From UBA1429 sp964482225 (lineage in GTDB: Bacteria; Chloroflexota; Anaerolineae; UBA1429): a stretch of 64,000 nucleotides of DNA. A program made the position numbers and the translations under genes. This document shows, piece by piece, positions 39,821 to 48,520 of this stretch. Under the pieces are notes generated by a model that saw only the letters and a program-made list of their open reading frames with translations, searched no databases and had not been told where the DNA came from. The DNA lies in assembly GCA_964482225.1 (NCBI GenBank), contig CAYZWT010000004.1:1-64000 (forward strand), written 5' to 3'. The stretch's first letter is position 1; each line of letters begins with the position of its first letter.

Positions 39821-40879
39821 TCAGTACCAGCCGTGCAGGTAGCCGGTCTCGTACATGGCGACGATATTCTCCGGCGGGCTGACGGCCTGGATGTTGTGGC
39901 AGGGGGCCAGCACATAGCCGCCATTGGCGCCCAGGATGCGGATGTTGTCCAGTACCTCCTGGCGTACGTCATCCACCGAGCCAAAGGCGAGAGTATACTG
40001 ATTATCCACGCCCCCGTGGAGCACCACCTGGCCGCCGAAATCGCGCTTGAGCCCCGGGCGCTCCATGCCACGGCAGCGCCACTGGATCGGATTGAGCAGA
40101 TCAATCCCGGCAGCGATCATGTCGGGCAGGATGGGGCGCACGGCGCCGTCGCTATGAAAGAACACATAGGCCCCTGCCTCGTGGGCCAGGTCCATCATAT
40201 GCTGCATACGCGGCAGCAGGAACGTCCGGATCTGGGCGGGCGAAAAGAGCAGGCTCTCCTGGCTGCCCATGTCCTCGGCGACATAGGTGATCATGATCTG
40301 GCCGGGGATGGCCTCATAGATGCGGCGGGTGTTCTCATAGGCCAGGGCAAAGAGACGATCCAGGCAATAGTGGACGATCTCCGGGTTGAGGATCAGGTCC
40401 ATGAACGCCTGCTCCTGGCCGCGCAGGTACTTGTAGGTCAGGAACGGCTCCGAGCCGCCGCCCCGCAGCGGCTCCTCCTCATGGCCCACGATCTGGGCAG
40501 GCAAATGGTCATAGCGCCACCAGTCGGGATCGGGCCAGGCATAGTGGGCCTCGATCTCGTCCACACTGGCATAGCGGGCCAGCGGGTGGGTCACCGCCTC
40601 GCGATAGACGCCCCCGCCATAGTCCACATCGCGGTAGGTGACGCCAAAGACGTCGCTATTGTTGGCGATGGGCGGCCCCACATAGGCGGGCGCAACGGTA
40701 AAGGGCCGGTCAATGTGCAGCTTGCGGTAGAGGGCGGCGTCATCGCCAATGCCCAGGTGGTGCTTGAGGCGCGCGTGGGCCTCATCGGTGGCCCAATAGT
40801 CCATCGGCAAGCGGTCGGGCGTGCGGCGTTCCAGCACGGCTTGCCACCGCTCGCGGGACGTCATGGTTTCGTGGACCAT
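39821..40879 (-). CDS. Uroporphyrinogen decarboxylase-family protein
   Basis: A 352-residue TIM-barrel protein of the UroD superfamily. The N-terminal text TSRERWQAVLERRTPDRLPMDYW is typical of the MtaA/CmuA-like branch, whose members are cobalamin-linked methyltransferases, rather than of true HemE. Conserved C-terminal features FFHSDGAV and LLNPIQ are present. ATG 40879 follows GAGGAGAAGG. Substrate unknown. Divergent promoter pair with the acetyltransferase gene. Confidence 0.8.
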   Translation of the reverse strand: MVHETMTSRERWQAVLERRTPDRLPMDYWATDEAHARLKHHLGIGDDAALYRKLHIDRPFTVAPAYVGPPIANNSDVFGVTYRDVDYGGGVYREAVTHPLARYASVDEIEAHYAWPDPDWWRYDHLPAQIVGHEEEPLRGGGSEPFLTYKYLRGQEQAFMDLILNPEIVHYCLDRLFALAYENTRRIYEAIPGQIMITYVAEDMGSQESLLFSPAQIRTFLLPRMQHMMDLAHEAGAYVFFHSDGAVRPILPDMIAAGIDLLNPIQWRCRGMERPGLKRDFGGQVVLHGGVDNQYTLAFGSVDDVRQEVLDNIRILGANGGYVLAPCHNIQAVSPPENIVAMYETGYLHGWY

Positions 40880-40907
40880 TCCTTCTCCTCAGCGCAATGA
40901 TGGCAGC

Positions 40908-40936
40908 ATTGTAGGGCGCGCGCGGGCGCGCGTCAA
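40908..40936 (-). promoter_or_regulatory. Promoter of the UroD-family gene
   Basis: Minus strand: TTGACG (40931-40936, 5 of 6), 17-bp spacer, TACAAT (40908-40913). Confidence 0.65.
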
Positions 40937-40944
40937 GCCGTTGT

Positions 40945-40973
40945 TGGACACACTGGGGCCCTCTGCGTACAAT
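40945..40973 (+). promoter_or_regulatory. Promoter of the Eis-like acetyltransferase gene
   Basis: TGGACA (40945-40950, 5 of 6), 17-bp spacer, TACAAT (40968-40973). Divergent from the UroD-family promoter with the -35 boxes 8 bp apart. Confidence 0.65.
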
Positions 40974-41007
40974 CAACGCCTGCAAACGACCAGGGAAAGG
41001 AAGAACG

Positions 41008-42240
41008 ATGCGCTTTCGAGCATTCGACAAGGAACGCGACCAGGAAGCGACGCGGCGCATCTGGCGCGAGATCGGCTGGCTCTCGGCGGGCCAAGAAGAG
41101 GTCATGGATACCTATGTTGGGGCGTGCCAGGGCCATGTGGCCGAGGTGGACGGCCAGGCCGAGTGCCTCGTCCTGACCGCGCCCGGCACGGCGCGCTATT
41201 TGGATGCCACGTTGCCCCTCTGCGGGGTGACGGGCGTGACCACCAGCCGGGTGGTGCGCCGCCAGGGATGCGCCACCCGCCTGACGGCCCGCGCCATTGC
41301 CGAGCGGGCGACGGCCGGCGACGTGGTGGCTGGGCTGGGCATGTTCGAGCAGGGCTTTTACAACCGTCTGGGCATGGGCACGGGCGGCTATGAGCACCAG
41401 GTCAGCTTTGATCCCTCGCGGCTTGCCGTGCAGGGCCGCCCACGCATCCCGCTGCGTTTCACGCCGGAGGATTGGAAACAGCTACACCAGGCCCGCATGG
41501 AGCGGCGCCTGGGCCACGGAGCGGTTACTATGACGCCTGCCGCCCTCACCCGCGCCGAGACCCTGGAGGATGGCCGCAAGGGGTTCGGCCTGGGCTATCG
41601 GGATGGGCCGGAGGCCGCCATCTCTCACTATGTCTGGCTCTCTGCCGAGGATGTGAGCCACGGTCCGTACCATGTGCGCTGGATGGCCTATCAGACCGGC
41701 GACCAGTTCATGGAACTGATGCAGGTGATCAAGGCCCTGGGCGACCAGGTGATGCGCGTGACCATGCAAGAGCCCGGGCATGTGATGATGCAGGACCTGA
41801 TCGAGCAGCCGTTCAAGCAATCGCGCATGACGCGCCACACCAACTGGGAGGCGGGGGTGCGTGGCAGCGCCTGGTGGCAGGCGCGCATCCTGGATCTGGC
41901 GGCCTGCTTGGCGGCAACGACGGTGGCCGAGGGCGCGCTGCGGTTCAACCTGTCGCTGGGCGATCCCATCGTCGCCTATCTGCCCGAGGATGCGCCCTGG
42001 CGGGGCGTGGCGGGCGAGTATGTGGTGACGCTGGGCCAGGAATCCTCCGCCCGGCGCGGCCACGAGCCCGACCTGCCCACGCTAGAGGCGACGGTGAACG
42101 CCTTTACCCGGCTCTGGCTGGGCGTGCGGCCCGCCAGCGGGCTGGCCATCACCGATGGGCTGCGCGGCCCGGCGGAGCTGCTGGCGGCCCTGGACCGCAC
42201 CCTGCGGCTGCCCGAGCCGCACATTGACTGGCCGTTGTAG
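41008..42240 (+). CDS. Eis-like GNAT acetyltransferase with SCP2-type domain
   Basis: A 410-residue protein with an N-terminal GNAT fold. The acetyl-CoA loop is at VVRRQGCATRLTARAI (about residues 81-96), preceded by the typical LCGVTGVTTSRV. A second GNAT-like half and a C-terminal sterol-carrier-like region (about 300-410, with LEATVNAFTRLWLG) match the Eis family. The acceptor amine is unknown; family members acetylate aminoglycosides or proteins. ATG 41008 has AGGGAAAGGAAG upstream. Confidence 0.82.
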   Translation: MRFRAFDKERDQEATRRIWREIGWLSAGQEEVMDTYVGACQGHVAEVDGQAECLVLTAPGTARYLDATLPLCGVTGVTTSRVVRRQGCATRLTARAIAERATAGDVVAGLGMFEQGFYNRLGMGTGGYEHQVSFDPSRLAVQGRPRIPLRFTPEDWKQLHQARMERRLGHGAVTMTPAALTRAETLEDGRKGFGLGYRDGPEAAISHYVWLSAEDVSHGPYHVRWMAYQTGDQFMELMQVIKALGDQVMRVTMQEPGHVMMQDLIEQPFKQSRMTRHTNWEAGVRGSAWWQARILDLAACLAATTVAEGALRFNLSLGDPIVAYLPEDAPWRGVAGEYVVTLGQESSARRGHEPDLPTLEATVNAFTRLWLGVRPASGLAITDGLRGPAELLAALDRTLRLPEPHIDWPL

Positions 42241-42252
42241 CAGCACAACGCG

Positions 42253-42282
42253 CAAGGGGCGCACCGCTAGGTGCGCCCCTTG
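42253..42282. terminator. Bidirectional hairpin between convergent genes
   Basis: CAAGGGGCGCACC (42253-42265) pairs perfectly with GGTGCGCCCCTTG (42270-42282) around a 4-base loop. It lies between converging stops at 42240 and 42295, so it probably terminates both. Confidence 0.7.
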
Positions 42283-42294
42283 GTAATCCTTGCG

Positions 42295-43671
42295 CTACAA
42301 GCTCTCTTGCGCCAGCCGGTCCAGCAGCATGGCATAGGCGGTCTGCCCACGGCGAAAGCTGCTCTTGCGATAGAACTCGTTAGGCGAGTGGATGCGCTCA
42401 TCGGGCAGGCCAAAGCCAAAGCTGATGGTATAGACCCCCAGATACTCTTGGAAAAAGGTGGTCACCGGCACGCTGCCTCCCGAGCGCTCCAGATAGGGCT
42501 CGCGGCCATAGAGGGCTGTGAGCACCTCAGCGGCGGCCCGCACGCCAGGATGGTCGGCGGGGGCCAGGTAGGCCCGCGCGCCATTGTCCGGGCTGGCGAC
42601 GGTCACCTTTACGCCTGGGGGGGTGTGCTGCGCCACGTGGGCGCGGATCAGGGCAATGATGCGCGCCGGGTCTTGATCGGGTACCAGGCGGCAGGTGATC
42701 TTGGCGTGGGCCTCGCTGGGGATGACCGTCTTGGTGCCCTCGCCGGTAAAGCCGCCCCACAGCCCGTTGACCTCCAACGTGGGCCGCGCGCCGGCGCGCT
42801 CCCGCGTGGTATAGCCCGGCTCGCCATAGAGGGTATCCACGCCCAGATCGGCCTTGAGGGCCTCCTCGTCATGGGGTACGGCGGCGATGGCGGCGCGGTC
42901 CTCGTCGCTCAGCGGGCGCACATCGGCATAGAACCCCTGCACCATGATCTTGCCCTCGGGGCTGCGCATCGAATCCAGCAGGCGCGCCAGGGCGTGCAGC
43001 GGGTTCTGGATCGCCCCGCCATAGACGCCCGAATGGACATCGCGGCTGGGGCCGCGCATATCGAGCTGCACGCCGCAGATCCCCTTGAGCCCCACGGTGA
43101 TCGAGGGCTCGCTTTCGCTGTACTGACCGGTATCGGCGTTCAGGGCCAGGTCGCAGGCCAGCAGCTCGCGGTGCCCCTGGATAAAGGCGGGAAGCTGGGG
43201 GCTGCCGATCTCCTCCTGGCCCTCGAACAGGAACTTGACATTGATCGGCAGCGCGCCCCGGGTCGCCAATAGCGCCTCTGCTGCCAGGATGGGGACCAGC
43301 ATGTTGCCCTTGTTGTCGGTGGCGCCCCGGGCATAGATGCGGTCGCCGACGACGTGGGGCTCAAAGGGCGGGCGCTCCCACAGCTCTAGCGGATCGGCGG
43401 GCTGGGTATCGAAATGCCCATAGATGAGAGCTGTGGGCCGACCGGGAGCGTGCAGCCAGTCGGCATAGGCCACAGGGTGCGCGCCCGTCTCCAGCAGTTG
43501 CACATGCTCCAGGCCCGCGCGCGTCAGGCGCTCGGCCACCCACTGGGCCGCCCGCCGTACATCCCCCGCGTGTTCGGGCAGCGCCGAGATGCTGGGGATG
43601 GTCAAAAAGTCGAGCAGCTCGTCCAGGTACGCGGCTTGGTGGTCATCGAAATAGCGATCCGTGTCGAGCAT
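42295..43671 (-). CDS. M20 family dipeptidase/metallopeptidase
   Basis: A 458-residue dinuclear zinc hydrolase. Metal motifs: YGHFDTQP at about residues 84-91, RGATDNKGNM at about 115-124, and EGQEEIGS with the catalytic Glu pair at about 149-156. A lid/dimerisation domain is inserted between the catalytic halves. CNDP/PepV-like dipeptidases share this pattern. ATG 43671 follows AAGGAG. Likely co-transcribed after the AEC transporter gene, 12 bases away. Confidence 0.92.
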   Translation of the reverse strand: MLDTDRYFDDHQAAYLDELLDFLTIPSISALPEHAGDVRRAAQWVAERLTRAGLEHVQLLETGAHPVAYADWLHAPGRPTALIYGHFDTQPADPLELWERPPFEPHVVGDRIYARGATDNKGNMLVPILAAEALLATRGALPINVKFLFEGQEEIGSPQLPAFIQGHRELLACDLALNADTGQYSESEPSITVGLKGICGVQLDMRGPSRDVHSGVYGGAIQNPLHALARLLDSMRSPEGKIMVQGFYADVRPLSDEDRAAIAAVPHDEEALKADLGVDTLYGEPGYTTRERAGARPTLEVNGLWGGFTGEGTKTVIPSEAHAKITCRLVPDQDPARIIALIRAHVAQHTPPGVKVTVASPDNGARAYLAPADHPGVRAAAEVLTALYGREPYLERSGGSVPVTTFFQEYLGVYTISFGFGLPDERIHSPNEFYRKSSFRRGQTAYAMLLDRLAQESL

Positions 43672-43683
43672 GGTGGGCTCCTT

Positions 43684-44592
43684 TCAGGCTACCAGGAATG
43701 TGAGCAGCACGCTCAGGGTGATGCTGCTGAGCAGCGTCGAGAAAAAGATCACGCTGGCGACATAGTCGGCCTCGGCGTCGAACTCGATGGCCATCAGGGC
43801 GGCGCTGACGGCGGCGGGCGTGGCCGATTGGGCGATGGCCACCTGGCGCGCCAGGCCCGATAGGCCCATCAGCGGCGCCAGCACCAGCGCCACGGCGGCC
43901 CCGCCGATCAGGCGCAGCGCCACGCCCAGCGAGATCTCTTTGTACTGGCGCCCGATCTTGGTCTGGGAGAGTTGCACGCCCAGCATCATGAGCATGATCG
44001 GGATCTGAGCCTGGGCGATCAGGCTGATGGGGCGCATGACCAGTTGCGGCAGGGGCGGCCCCCCGCGCAGCAGCAAGGCCAGGGCAAAGGCATAGATGCC
44101 CGGCAGCTTGAGCACCTGAATGAGGGTCTGGCGCAGGGTGCCCCGGCCGTGGGCGGCGAAAAAGGCCGCAAAGGTGTTGGTGGTCAGGTTGGTGGCCACG
44201 AAAAAGGCCGCCGCCAGGCCAAAGCCCGCCTGGCCAAAGGTGAACAGGATGATCGAGAGGCCCAGATTGCCCGAGTTTGTGAACGCGATGCTGAGCACCA
44301 GGGCGTTGGTGGCCTTGCGCGACCAGCCCAGCAACCGCCCGACCCCCAGTCCGATGGCGCACATGACGATGGTGAACACCAGCACATACGCGATCATCAG
44401 CCCGAACTGGCCCGGGTCCACCTCGGATTGGACGATGGAGGAGAACACCAGGCAGGGGGTGAGCACATAGATCGCCAGGCGCGAGAGGGTGCGCTTGTCT
44501 ATGGCGATGCGTCGCTCTAGCAGGACGCCGATGCCGATGACGATAAAGGCGGGCAGGACGTTATTCGTAAAGATGGACCAGCCGAGTTCCAC
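43684..44592 (-). CDS. AEC family transporter (auxin efflux carrier-like)
   Basis: A 302-residue membrane protein with ten hydrophobic segments split 5+5, typical of AEC/malonate-type carriers. Conserved NSGNLGLSI-like text is present (FTNSGNLGLSIILF) in the first bundle crossover. Start GTG 44592 has GGGAG upstream and gives the usual AEC N-terminus; an extended reading from 44700 overlaps the divergent promoter. It may carry an organic acid, which fits the neighbouring hydroxyacid enzymes. Confidence 0.85.
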   Translation of the reverse strand: MELGWSIFTNNVLPAFIVIGIGVLLERRIAIDKRTLSRLAIYVLTPCLVFSSIVQSEVDPGQFGLMIAYVLVFTIVMCAIGLGVGRLLGWSRKATNALVLSIAFTNSGNLGLSIILFTFGQAGFGLAAAFFVATNLTTNTFAAFFAAHGRGTLRQTLIQVLKLPGIYAFALALLLRGGPPLPQLVMRPISLIAQAQIPIMLMMLGVQLSQTKIGRQYKEISLGVALRLIGGAAVALVLAPLMGLSGLARQVAIAQSATPAAVSAALMAIEFDAEADYVASVIFFSTLLSSITLSVLLTFLVA

Positions 44593-44693
44593 GCGACACT
44601 CCCGAGATGATGCGTATTGTCGCCGCAGACTATACCGTAAGGCGGGCGCGCTGCCAACTGGCGCGGGCCACCGGCCCGTGGCTGCTCCGACAC

Positions 44694-44722
44694 TTGGCAT
44701 GGCGCGCCAAAGCGTATATCAT
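44694..44722 (+). promoter_or_regulatory. Promoter of the D-2-hydroxyacid dehydrogenase gene
   Basis: TTGGCA (44694-44699, 5 of 6), 17-bp spacer, TATCAT (44717-44722, 5 of 6). About 85 bases of leader follow. Confidence 0.6.
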
Positions 44723-44812
44723 GGGCGCATAGGACAGGCAGCACAGAGGAGGGCGCGCGGGAACGATGCGAGCCGGCCTCTTGCATCGAAACGGAACTGT
44801 GAAAGGAGACGC

Positions 44813-45766
44813 ATGAAAATCGTAGTGTTGGATGGGGGCACACTGAACCCCGGCGACCTTACCTGGGAGGGGCTTGAGGCTCTGGGCGATACCGAGATCT
44901 ATGATCGCACACCGCTCGAGCTGGTGATCGAACGGGCCAAGGATGCGGACGTTGTGCTGACCAACAAGGTCATCATTGACCGGGCCGTGATGGAGCAACT
45001 CCCCAAGCTCAAGTATGTCAGCGTCCTGGCGACGGGCTACAACATCGTGGATACCGCCGCCGCCCGCGAGCGCGGCATCCCGGTCTCCAATATCCCCACC
45101 TATGGCACCCAGTCGGTGGCCCAGATGGTGATGGCGCACCTGCTGAACCTGACCCAGCACGTGGCCTATCACGCCGAGACCGTTGCCAATGGCCGGTGGT
45201 CTCGCTCCGACGATTGGTGTTACTGGGATTTCCCCATGATCGAGCTGTACGGCCTCACCATGGGCGTGGTCGGCTTTGGGCGCATCGGGCGCGCCGTGGG
45301 CGACGTGGGCAAGGCCTTTGGCATGAAGATCGTCGCTTTCGACGAATACGTCCAGGACCCGGGCGATCCCGCTGTGACGATGGCCAGCTTTGAGGATCTG
45401 CTCCGCGTCGCCGATGTGGTGACGTTCCACACGCCGCTTACGCCCGAGACCGAGGGCATGCTGAACGCTGAAACGCTAAAGCTGATGAAGAACACGGCCT
45501 TTGTGATCAACACCAGCCGGGGGCCGGTGATTGACAACGCCGCCCTGGCCGATGCGCTGAACAGCGGCCAGATCGCGGGCGCGGGCCTGGATGTGCTGGA
45601 CGTCGAACCGCCGCCCATTGACCATCCGCTGCTCAAGGCCAAGAACTGCTATATCACGCCGCACATCTCGTGGGCCACGCGCTCGGCGCGCGCCCGCTTG
45701 ATGCAGACCACGGTGGACAACGTGGCCGCCTTCCAACGGGGCGAGGCTCTCAACGTCGTCAACTGA
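44813..45766 (+). CDS. D-2-hydroxyacid dehydrogenase (glycerate/hydroxypyruvate reductase-like)
   Basis: A 317-residue NAD(P)-dependent dehydrogenase. The Rossmann loop is GVVGFGRIGRAVG at about residues 146-158. Catalytic residues: Arg in NTSRGP (about 232), Glu in DVLDVEPP (about 261) and His in TPHISW (about 283). The sequence resembles hydroxypyruvate reductase/glycerate dehydrogenase. ATG 44813 follows AAAGGAG. It could interconvert glycerate with hydroxypyruvate, linking to the MOFRL kinase downstream. Confidence 0.9.
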   Translation: MKIVVLDGGTLNPGDLTWEGLEALGDTEIYDRTPLELVIERAKDADVVLTNKVIIDRAVMEQLPKLKYVSVLATGYNIVDTAAARERGIPVSNIPTYGTQSVAQMVMAHLLNLTQHVAYHAETVANGRWSRSDDWCYWDFPMIELYGLTMGVVGFGRIGRAVGDVGKAFGMKIVAFDEYVQDPGDPAVTMASFEDLLRVADVVTFHTPLTPETEGMLNAETLKLMKNTAFVINTSRGPVIDNAALADALNSGQIAGAGLDVLDVEPPPIDHPLLKAKNCYITPHISWATRSARARLMQTTVDNVAAFQRGEALNVVN

Positions 45767-45780
45767 TGTGACCAGACCAC

Positions 45781-45820
45781 AGAGAGGGGTGGCGAGCGAC
45801 CAGCTCGTTGCCCCTCTCTT
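45781..45820. terminator. Bidirectional terminator hairpin
   Basis: AGAGAGGGG (45781-45789) and CCCCTCTCT (45811-45819) form the outer stem, extended inside by GGCGAG/CTCGTTG pairing. It lies between converging stops at 45766 and 45850. Confidence 0.65.
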
Positions 45821-45849
45821 GGCGTACAAGTGTTGCGTGGCGCGCGTCG

Positions 45850-46599
45850 TTAACGCAGCCCAGCCAGGATCGCCCTGGCGCGCTCGCCCAGGATCAACCC
45901 GTCCGAGCCGACGGTGACAAAGCGCATGCCCTTTTGCACCCAGGCTGCCGCGTTGTTCGGGCGTCCGGCGATGCCGGGGACCCTGCCGGTCTTGTGGCAG
46001 GCCGCCACCACGCGCAGGATCGTCTCTTCATGCAGCGCCCGGTCGGCGGCGATGCTCAGGTCCAAGCCCATCGAGGCGGCCAGGTCGGTGGGGCCCACCC
46101 AGCAGCCATCCACCCCCTCGACGCTGAGAATCGCCTCGGCCTGCTCGACGGCGGCGATGGTCTCGATCTGGACGGCCAGGTAGACCTCATCGTTGAACCA
46201 GTTCAGATAGTCCGGCCCGTGAAAAGCGGCGCCAAAGGGGCCGATGGAGCGCTCGCCCCTGGGCGGGTAACGCACGGCGCGGGCCAGCTCCTGGGCATCC
46301 GCAACCGAGTTGATCATGGGGGCCACGACGCCCAGGGCGCCCCGATCCAGCGCCCGCCCCACGGTGTAATAGTCATTCTTTTGCACCCGCAGCATGGGCG
46401 TGGCGCCGCACAGGAGGATGCCGCGAAAGGCCAGCAGCGTCTCGTTCTCATCCCAGAGCCCGTGCTGGTTGTCCACCAGGACATAGTCAAAGCCCGCCTG
46501 GGCCAGCACCTCCGCCGTGATGGGCGAGCCCAGCGTCAGGGTGATGCCATAGGCGGGCTCGCCGCGCAGCAGCTTGGCCTTGGTTTCGTTGTGGGTCAT
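45850..46599 (-). CDS. HpcH/HpaI family aldolase
   Basis: A 249-residue class II metal-dependent aldolase that cleaves 4-hydroxy-2-oxo or 2-keto-3-deoxy acids to pyruvate plus an aldehyde. Conserved GFDYVLVDNQHG at about residues 36-47, QIETIAAVEQAEAIL with the metal Glu at about 145, and GCWVGPTDLAASMG with the metal Asp at about 170. The aldehyde could be tartronate semialdehyde, as in glucarate/galactarate degradation; this is inferred from the neighbours. ATG 46599 follows GGAGGGAG. Confidence 0.9.
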   Translation of the reverse strand: MTHNETKAKLLRGEPAYGITLTLGSPITAEVLAQAGFDYVLVDNQHGLWDENETLLAFRGILLCGATPMLRVQKNDYYTVGRALDRGALGVVAPMINSVADAQELARAVRYPPRGERSIGPFGAAFHGPDYLNWFNDEVYLAVQIETIAAVEQAEAILSVEGVDGCWVGPTDLAASMGLDLSIAADRALHEETILRVVAACHKTGRVPGIAGRPNNAAAWVQKGMRFVTVGSDGLILGERARAILAGLR

Positions 46600-46633
46600 T
46601 GGATGGCTCCCTCCAGGATGGGTAGGTGATGGC

Positions 46634-47656
46634 TCAGCCCAGGACGGCGGTCAATACGCGCAGGGCGTTCTCTCCCAGGATGGCGCGCACATCGTCCTCG
46701 GCATAGCCGCGCGCCAACAGCCCGGCGGTGATGGCCTCGACGCCCAGCACGTCGGGGATCAGGGTCCCGCCGCCGTCAAAATCGCTGCCCAGGGCGACGG
46801 TCTGGATGCCCGCCACGGCGGCGATGTGATCAATGTGATCCAACAGCCGCTCCAGCGTGGGCGCCAGGGCGTCTACAAAGATGGGCACATAGCTGACGCC
46901 GATGACCCCGCCCCCCTGCGCCAGGGCGCGCAACTGGTCGTCGGTCAGGTTGCGCGGGTGGTCGCACAGGGCGCGGGCGTTGCCGTGAGAAAAGAGCACC
47001 GGCCGGGCGCTGACCTCCAGGGCATGGTAAAAGGCCCCCGGGCTCACATGGGCCAGGTCTACCAGCATGCCCAGGCGGTTCATCTCTTGCACCAGGCGCA
47101 CGCCGAAATCGGTGAGCCCCACGCCCTCGCGGGCCTCCCAGCAGCCATCGGCGGCGCAACTGCTCTTGTTGTGGGTCAGGCCGATGGCGCGCACGCTCAG
47201 GGCATACAGGGCGTGGAGCACATTCAGGCTGCCCTCGGTGACATCGGCGTGCTCGACGGCCAACACCAGGGCGGGGCGCCGCACCCGAAAGGCGGTCTCC
47301 AAATCCTGGGCGTTGCGCACGATGACGGCCTCAGGGGCGTGCAGGGCGAGGTCGTGGAGCAGGAATCCCAGGCCGTCCAAGGCATAGGCCAGGTGGGCGT
47401 TGTGGGCCTGGGTCACGTCCACGGCGAACAGACCCACGTCAATGCCGGCGGCTTGCATCCTGGGCAGGTCGATCTGCAGCGACTCCTCTGGGGGATGCTG
47501 GATGCCATAGGGCCCCGAGATCACGCCATTGTAGGCCGCCCCAAGGCTCGCGCCCGGCGCGGCCAGGCTGGCGTTGCGCTGCCGGATGTGGGCCACGATG
47601 GTGTCGTTGTGCAGGTCAACGACCCGCGCTTGCTGCTGAAGCGTATGGACATCCAT
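46634..47656 (-). CDS. Membrane dipeptidase (M19, renal dipeptidase family)
   Basis: A 340-residue binuclear zinc amidohydrolase-fold dipeptidase. HNDT near residue 17 gives the first metal ligands, EHADVTEGS the bridging Glu, then DLAHVS and FSHGNARAL ligands, and GSDFDGGG near the C-terminus. ATG 47656 has GGAGG five bases upstream; an ATG eight codons earlier lacks a good site. It lies 34 bases from the aldolase gene. Confidence 0.92.
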   Translation of the reverse strand: MDVHTLQQQARVVDLHNDTIVAHIRQRNASLAAPGASLGAAYNGVISGPYGIQHPPEESLQIDLPRMQAAGIDVGLFAVDVTQAHNAHLAYALDGLGFLLHDLALHAPEAVIVRNAQDLETAFRVRRPALVLAVEHADVTEGSLNVLHALYALSVRAIGLTHNKSSCAADGCWEAREGVGLTDFGVRLVQEMNRLGMLVDLAHVSPGAFYHALEVSARPVLFSHGNARALCDHPRNLTDDQLRALAQGGGVIGVSYVPIFVDALAPTLERLLDHIDHIAAVAGIQTVALGSDFDGGGTLIPDVLGVEAITAGLLARGYAEDDVRAILGENALRVLTAVLG

Positions 47657-47734
47657 AGCCACCTCCGTAGGGCAAAACAACGATTGGGCGACACGATCCT
47701 GACGCGGCGCGCGCTCGCGGCGCCGGCGTGCGGA

Positions 47735-48499
47735 TCACCAGAGGGTGAACCCGCCATCCACCACCAACTCGTGGCCGGTGACATAGTCCGAGGCGGCTGA
47801 GGCCAGGTACACCAGCGCCCCTTGCAGGTCGCCGGTCTCGGCCATGCGCCCCATAGGGATATCGGCCAGCCAGCCATCTACCAGATGGGCCACCTGATCC
47901 ACCAGCGGCGTTCTCGTATAGCCCGGGCTGATGCAGTTGACGCGAACGCCCCGGGCGGCCCATTCGGCGGCCAGCGATTTGGTCAGGTGCACGACCCCGG
48001 CCTTGGAGGCGTTGTAGGCCACCTGGCACTGGGGGCGGTTGACGATGCGCGCCGACATGGAGGCGGTGTTGACGATCTTGCCATAGCCCTGGGCCAGCAT
48101 GGCGCGGCCCTCGGCGCGGCAGCAATAGAACACGCCATCGAGATTGACGGACAGGACGCCCTGCCATTGCTCGTCGGTCATCTCTTCGCCCGGCGCCCAC
48201 ATGCCGATGCCCGCGTTGTTGACGCCGATATCGAGCCTGCCCCAGGCAGAGATGACCTCGGCGACCATGCGCTCCACTTGATCGGAGCAGCGCACGTCCA
48301 CCTGTAGCGCCAGGGCGCGCACGCCCAGGCCCTCGACCTGGGCCGCCACGGCGGCCGCCGTCTGATGGTTGATGTCCACCACGGCGACGTCGGCGCCCGC
48401 CTCGGCCAGCGCCAGCGCAAAGGCCTGGCCGATCCCCTGGCCCGCGCCGGTGACCAATGCGGTGCGCCCCGCCAACGAGAAACGCTCTAGAATACCCAT
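47735..48499 (-). CDS. SDR family oxidoreductase
   Basis: A 254-residue classical short-chain dehydrogenase. Cofactor loop TGAGQGIG at about residues 15-22, VNNAGIG at about 91-97, catalytic Ser in NTASMSAR and YNASK at about 159-163. An Asp after beta-2 (VVDIN) favours NAD over NADP. ATG 48499 follows AAGGAG. A sugar or polyol substrate is plausible from context. Confidence 0.93.
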   Translation of the reverse strand: MGILERFSLAGRTALVTGAGQGIGQAFALALAEAGADVAVVDINHQTAAAVAAQVEGLGVRALALQVDVRCSDQVERMVAEVISAWGRLDIGVNNAGIGMWAPGEEMTDEQWQGVLSVNLDGVFYCCRAEGRAMLAQGYGKIVNTASMSARIVNRPQCQVAYNASKAGVVHLTKSLAAEWAARGVRVNCISPGYTRTPLVDQVAHLVDGWLADIPMGRMAETGDLQGALVYLASAASDYVTGHELVVDGGFTLW

Positions 48500-48520
48500 G
48501 CTTGCTCCTTGCGCCAAAGG

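Noticed and set aside
44489..44812. 108-residue N-terminal extension of the hydroxyacid dehydrogenase
   Set aside because: It overlaps the promoter and the divergent AEC gene, and ATG 44813 has AAAGGAG and the normal family start.
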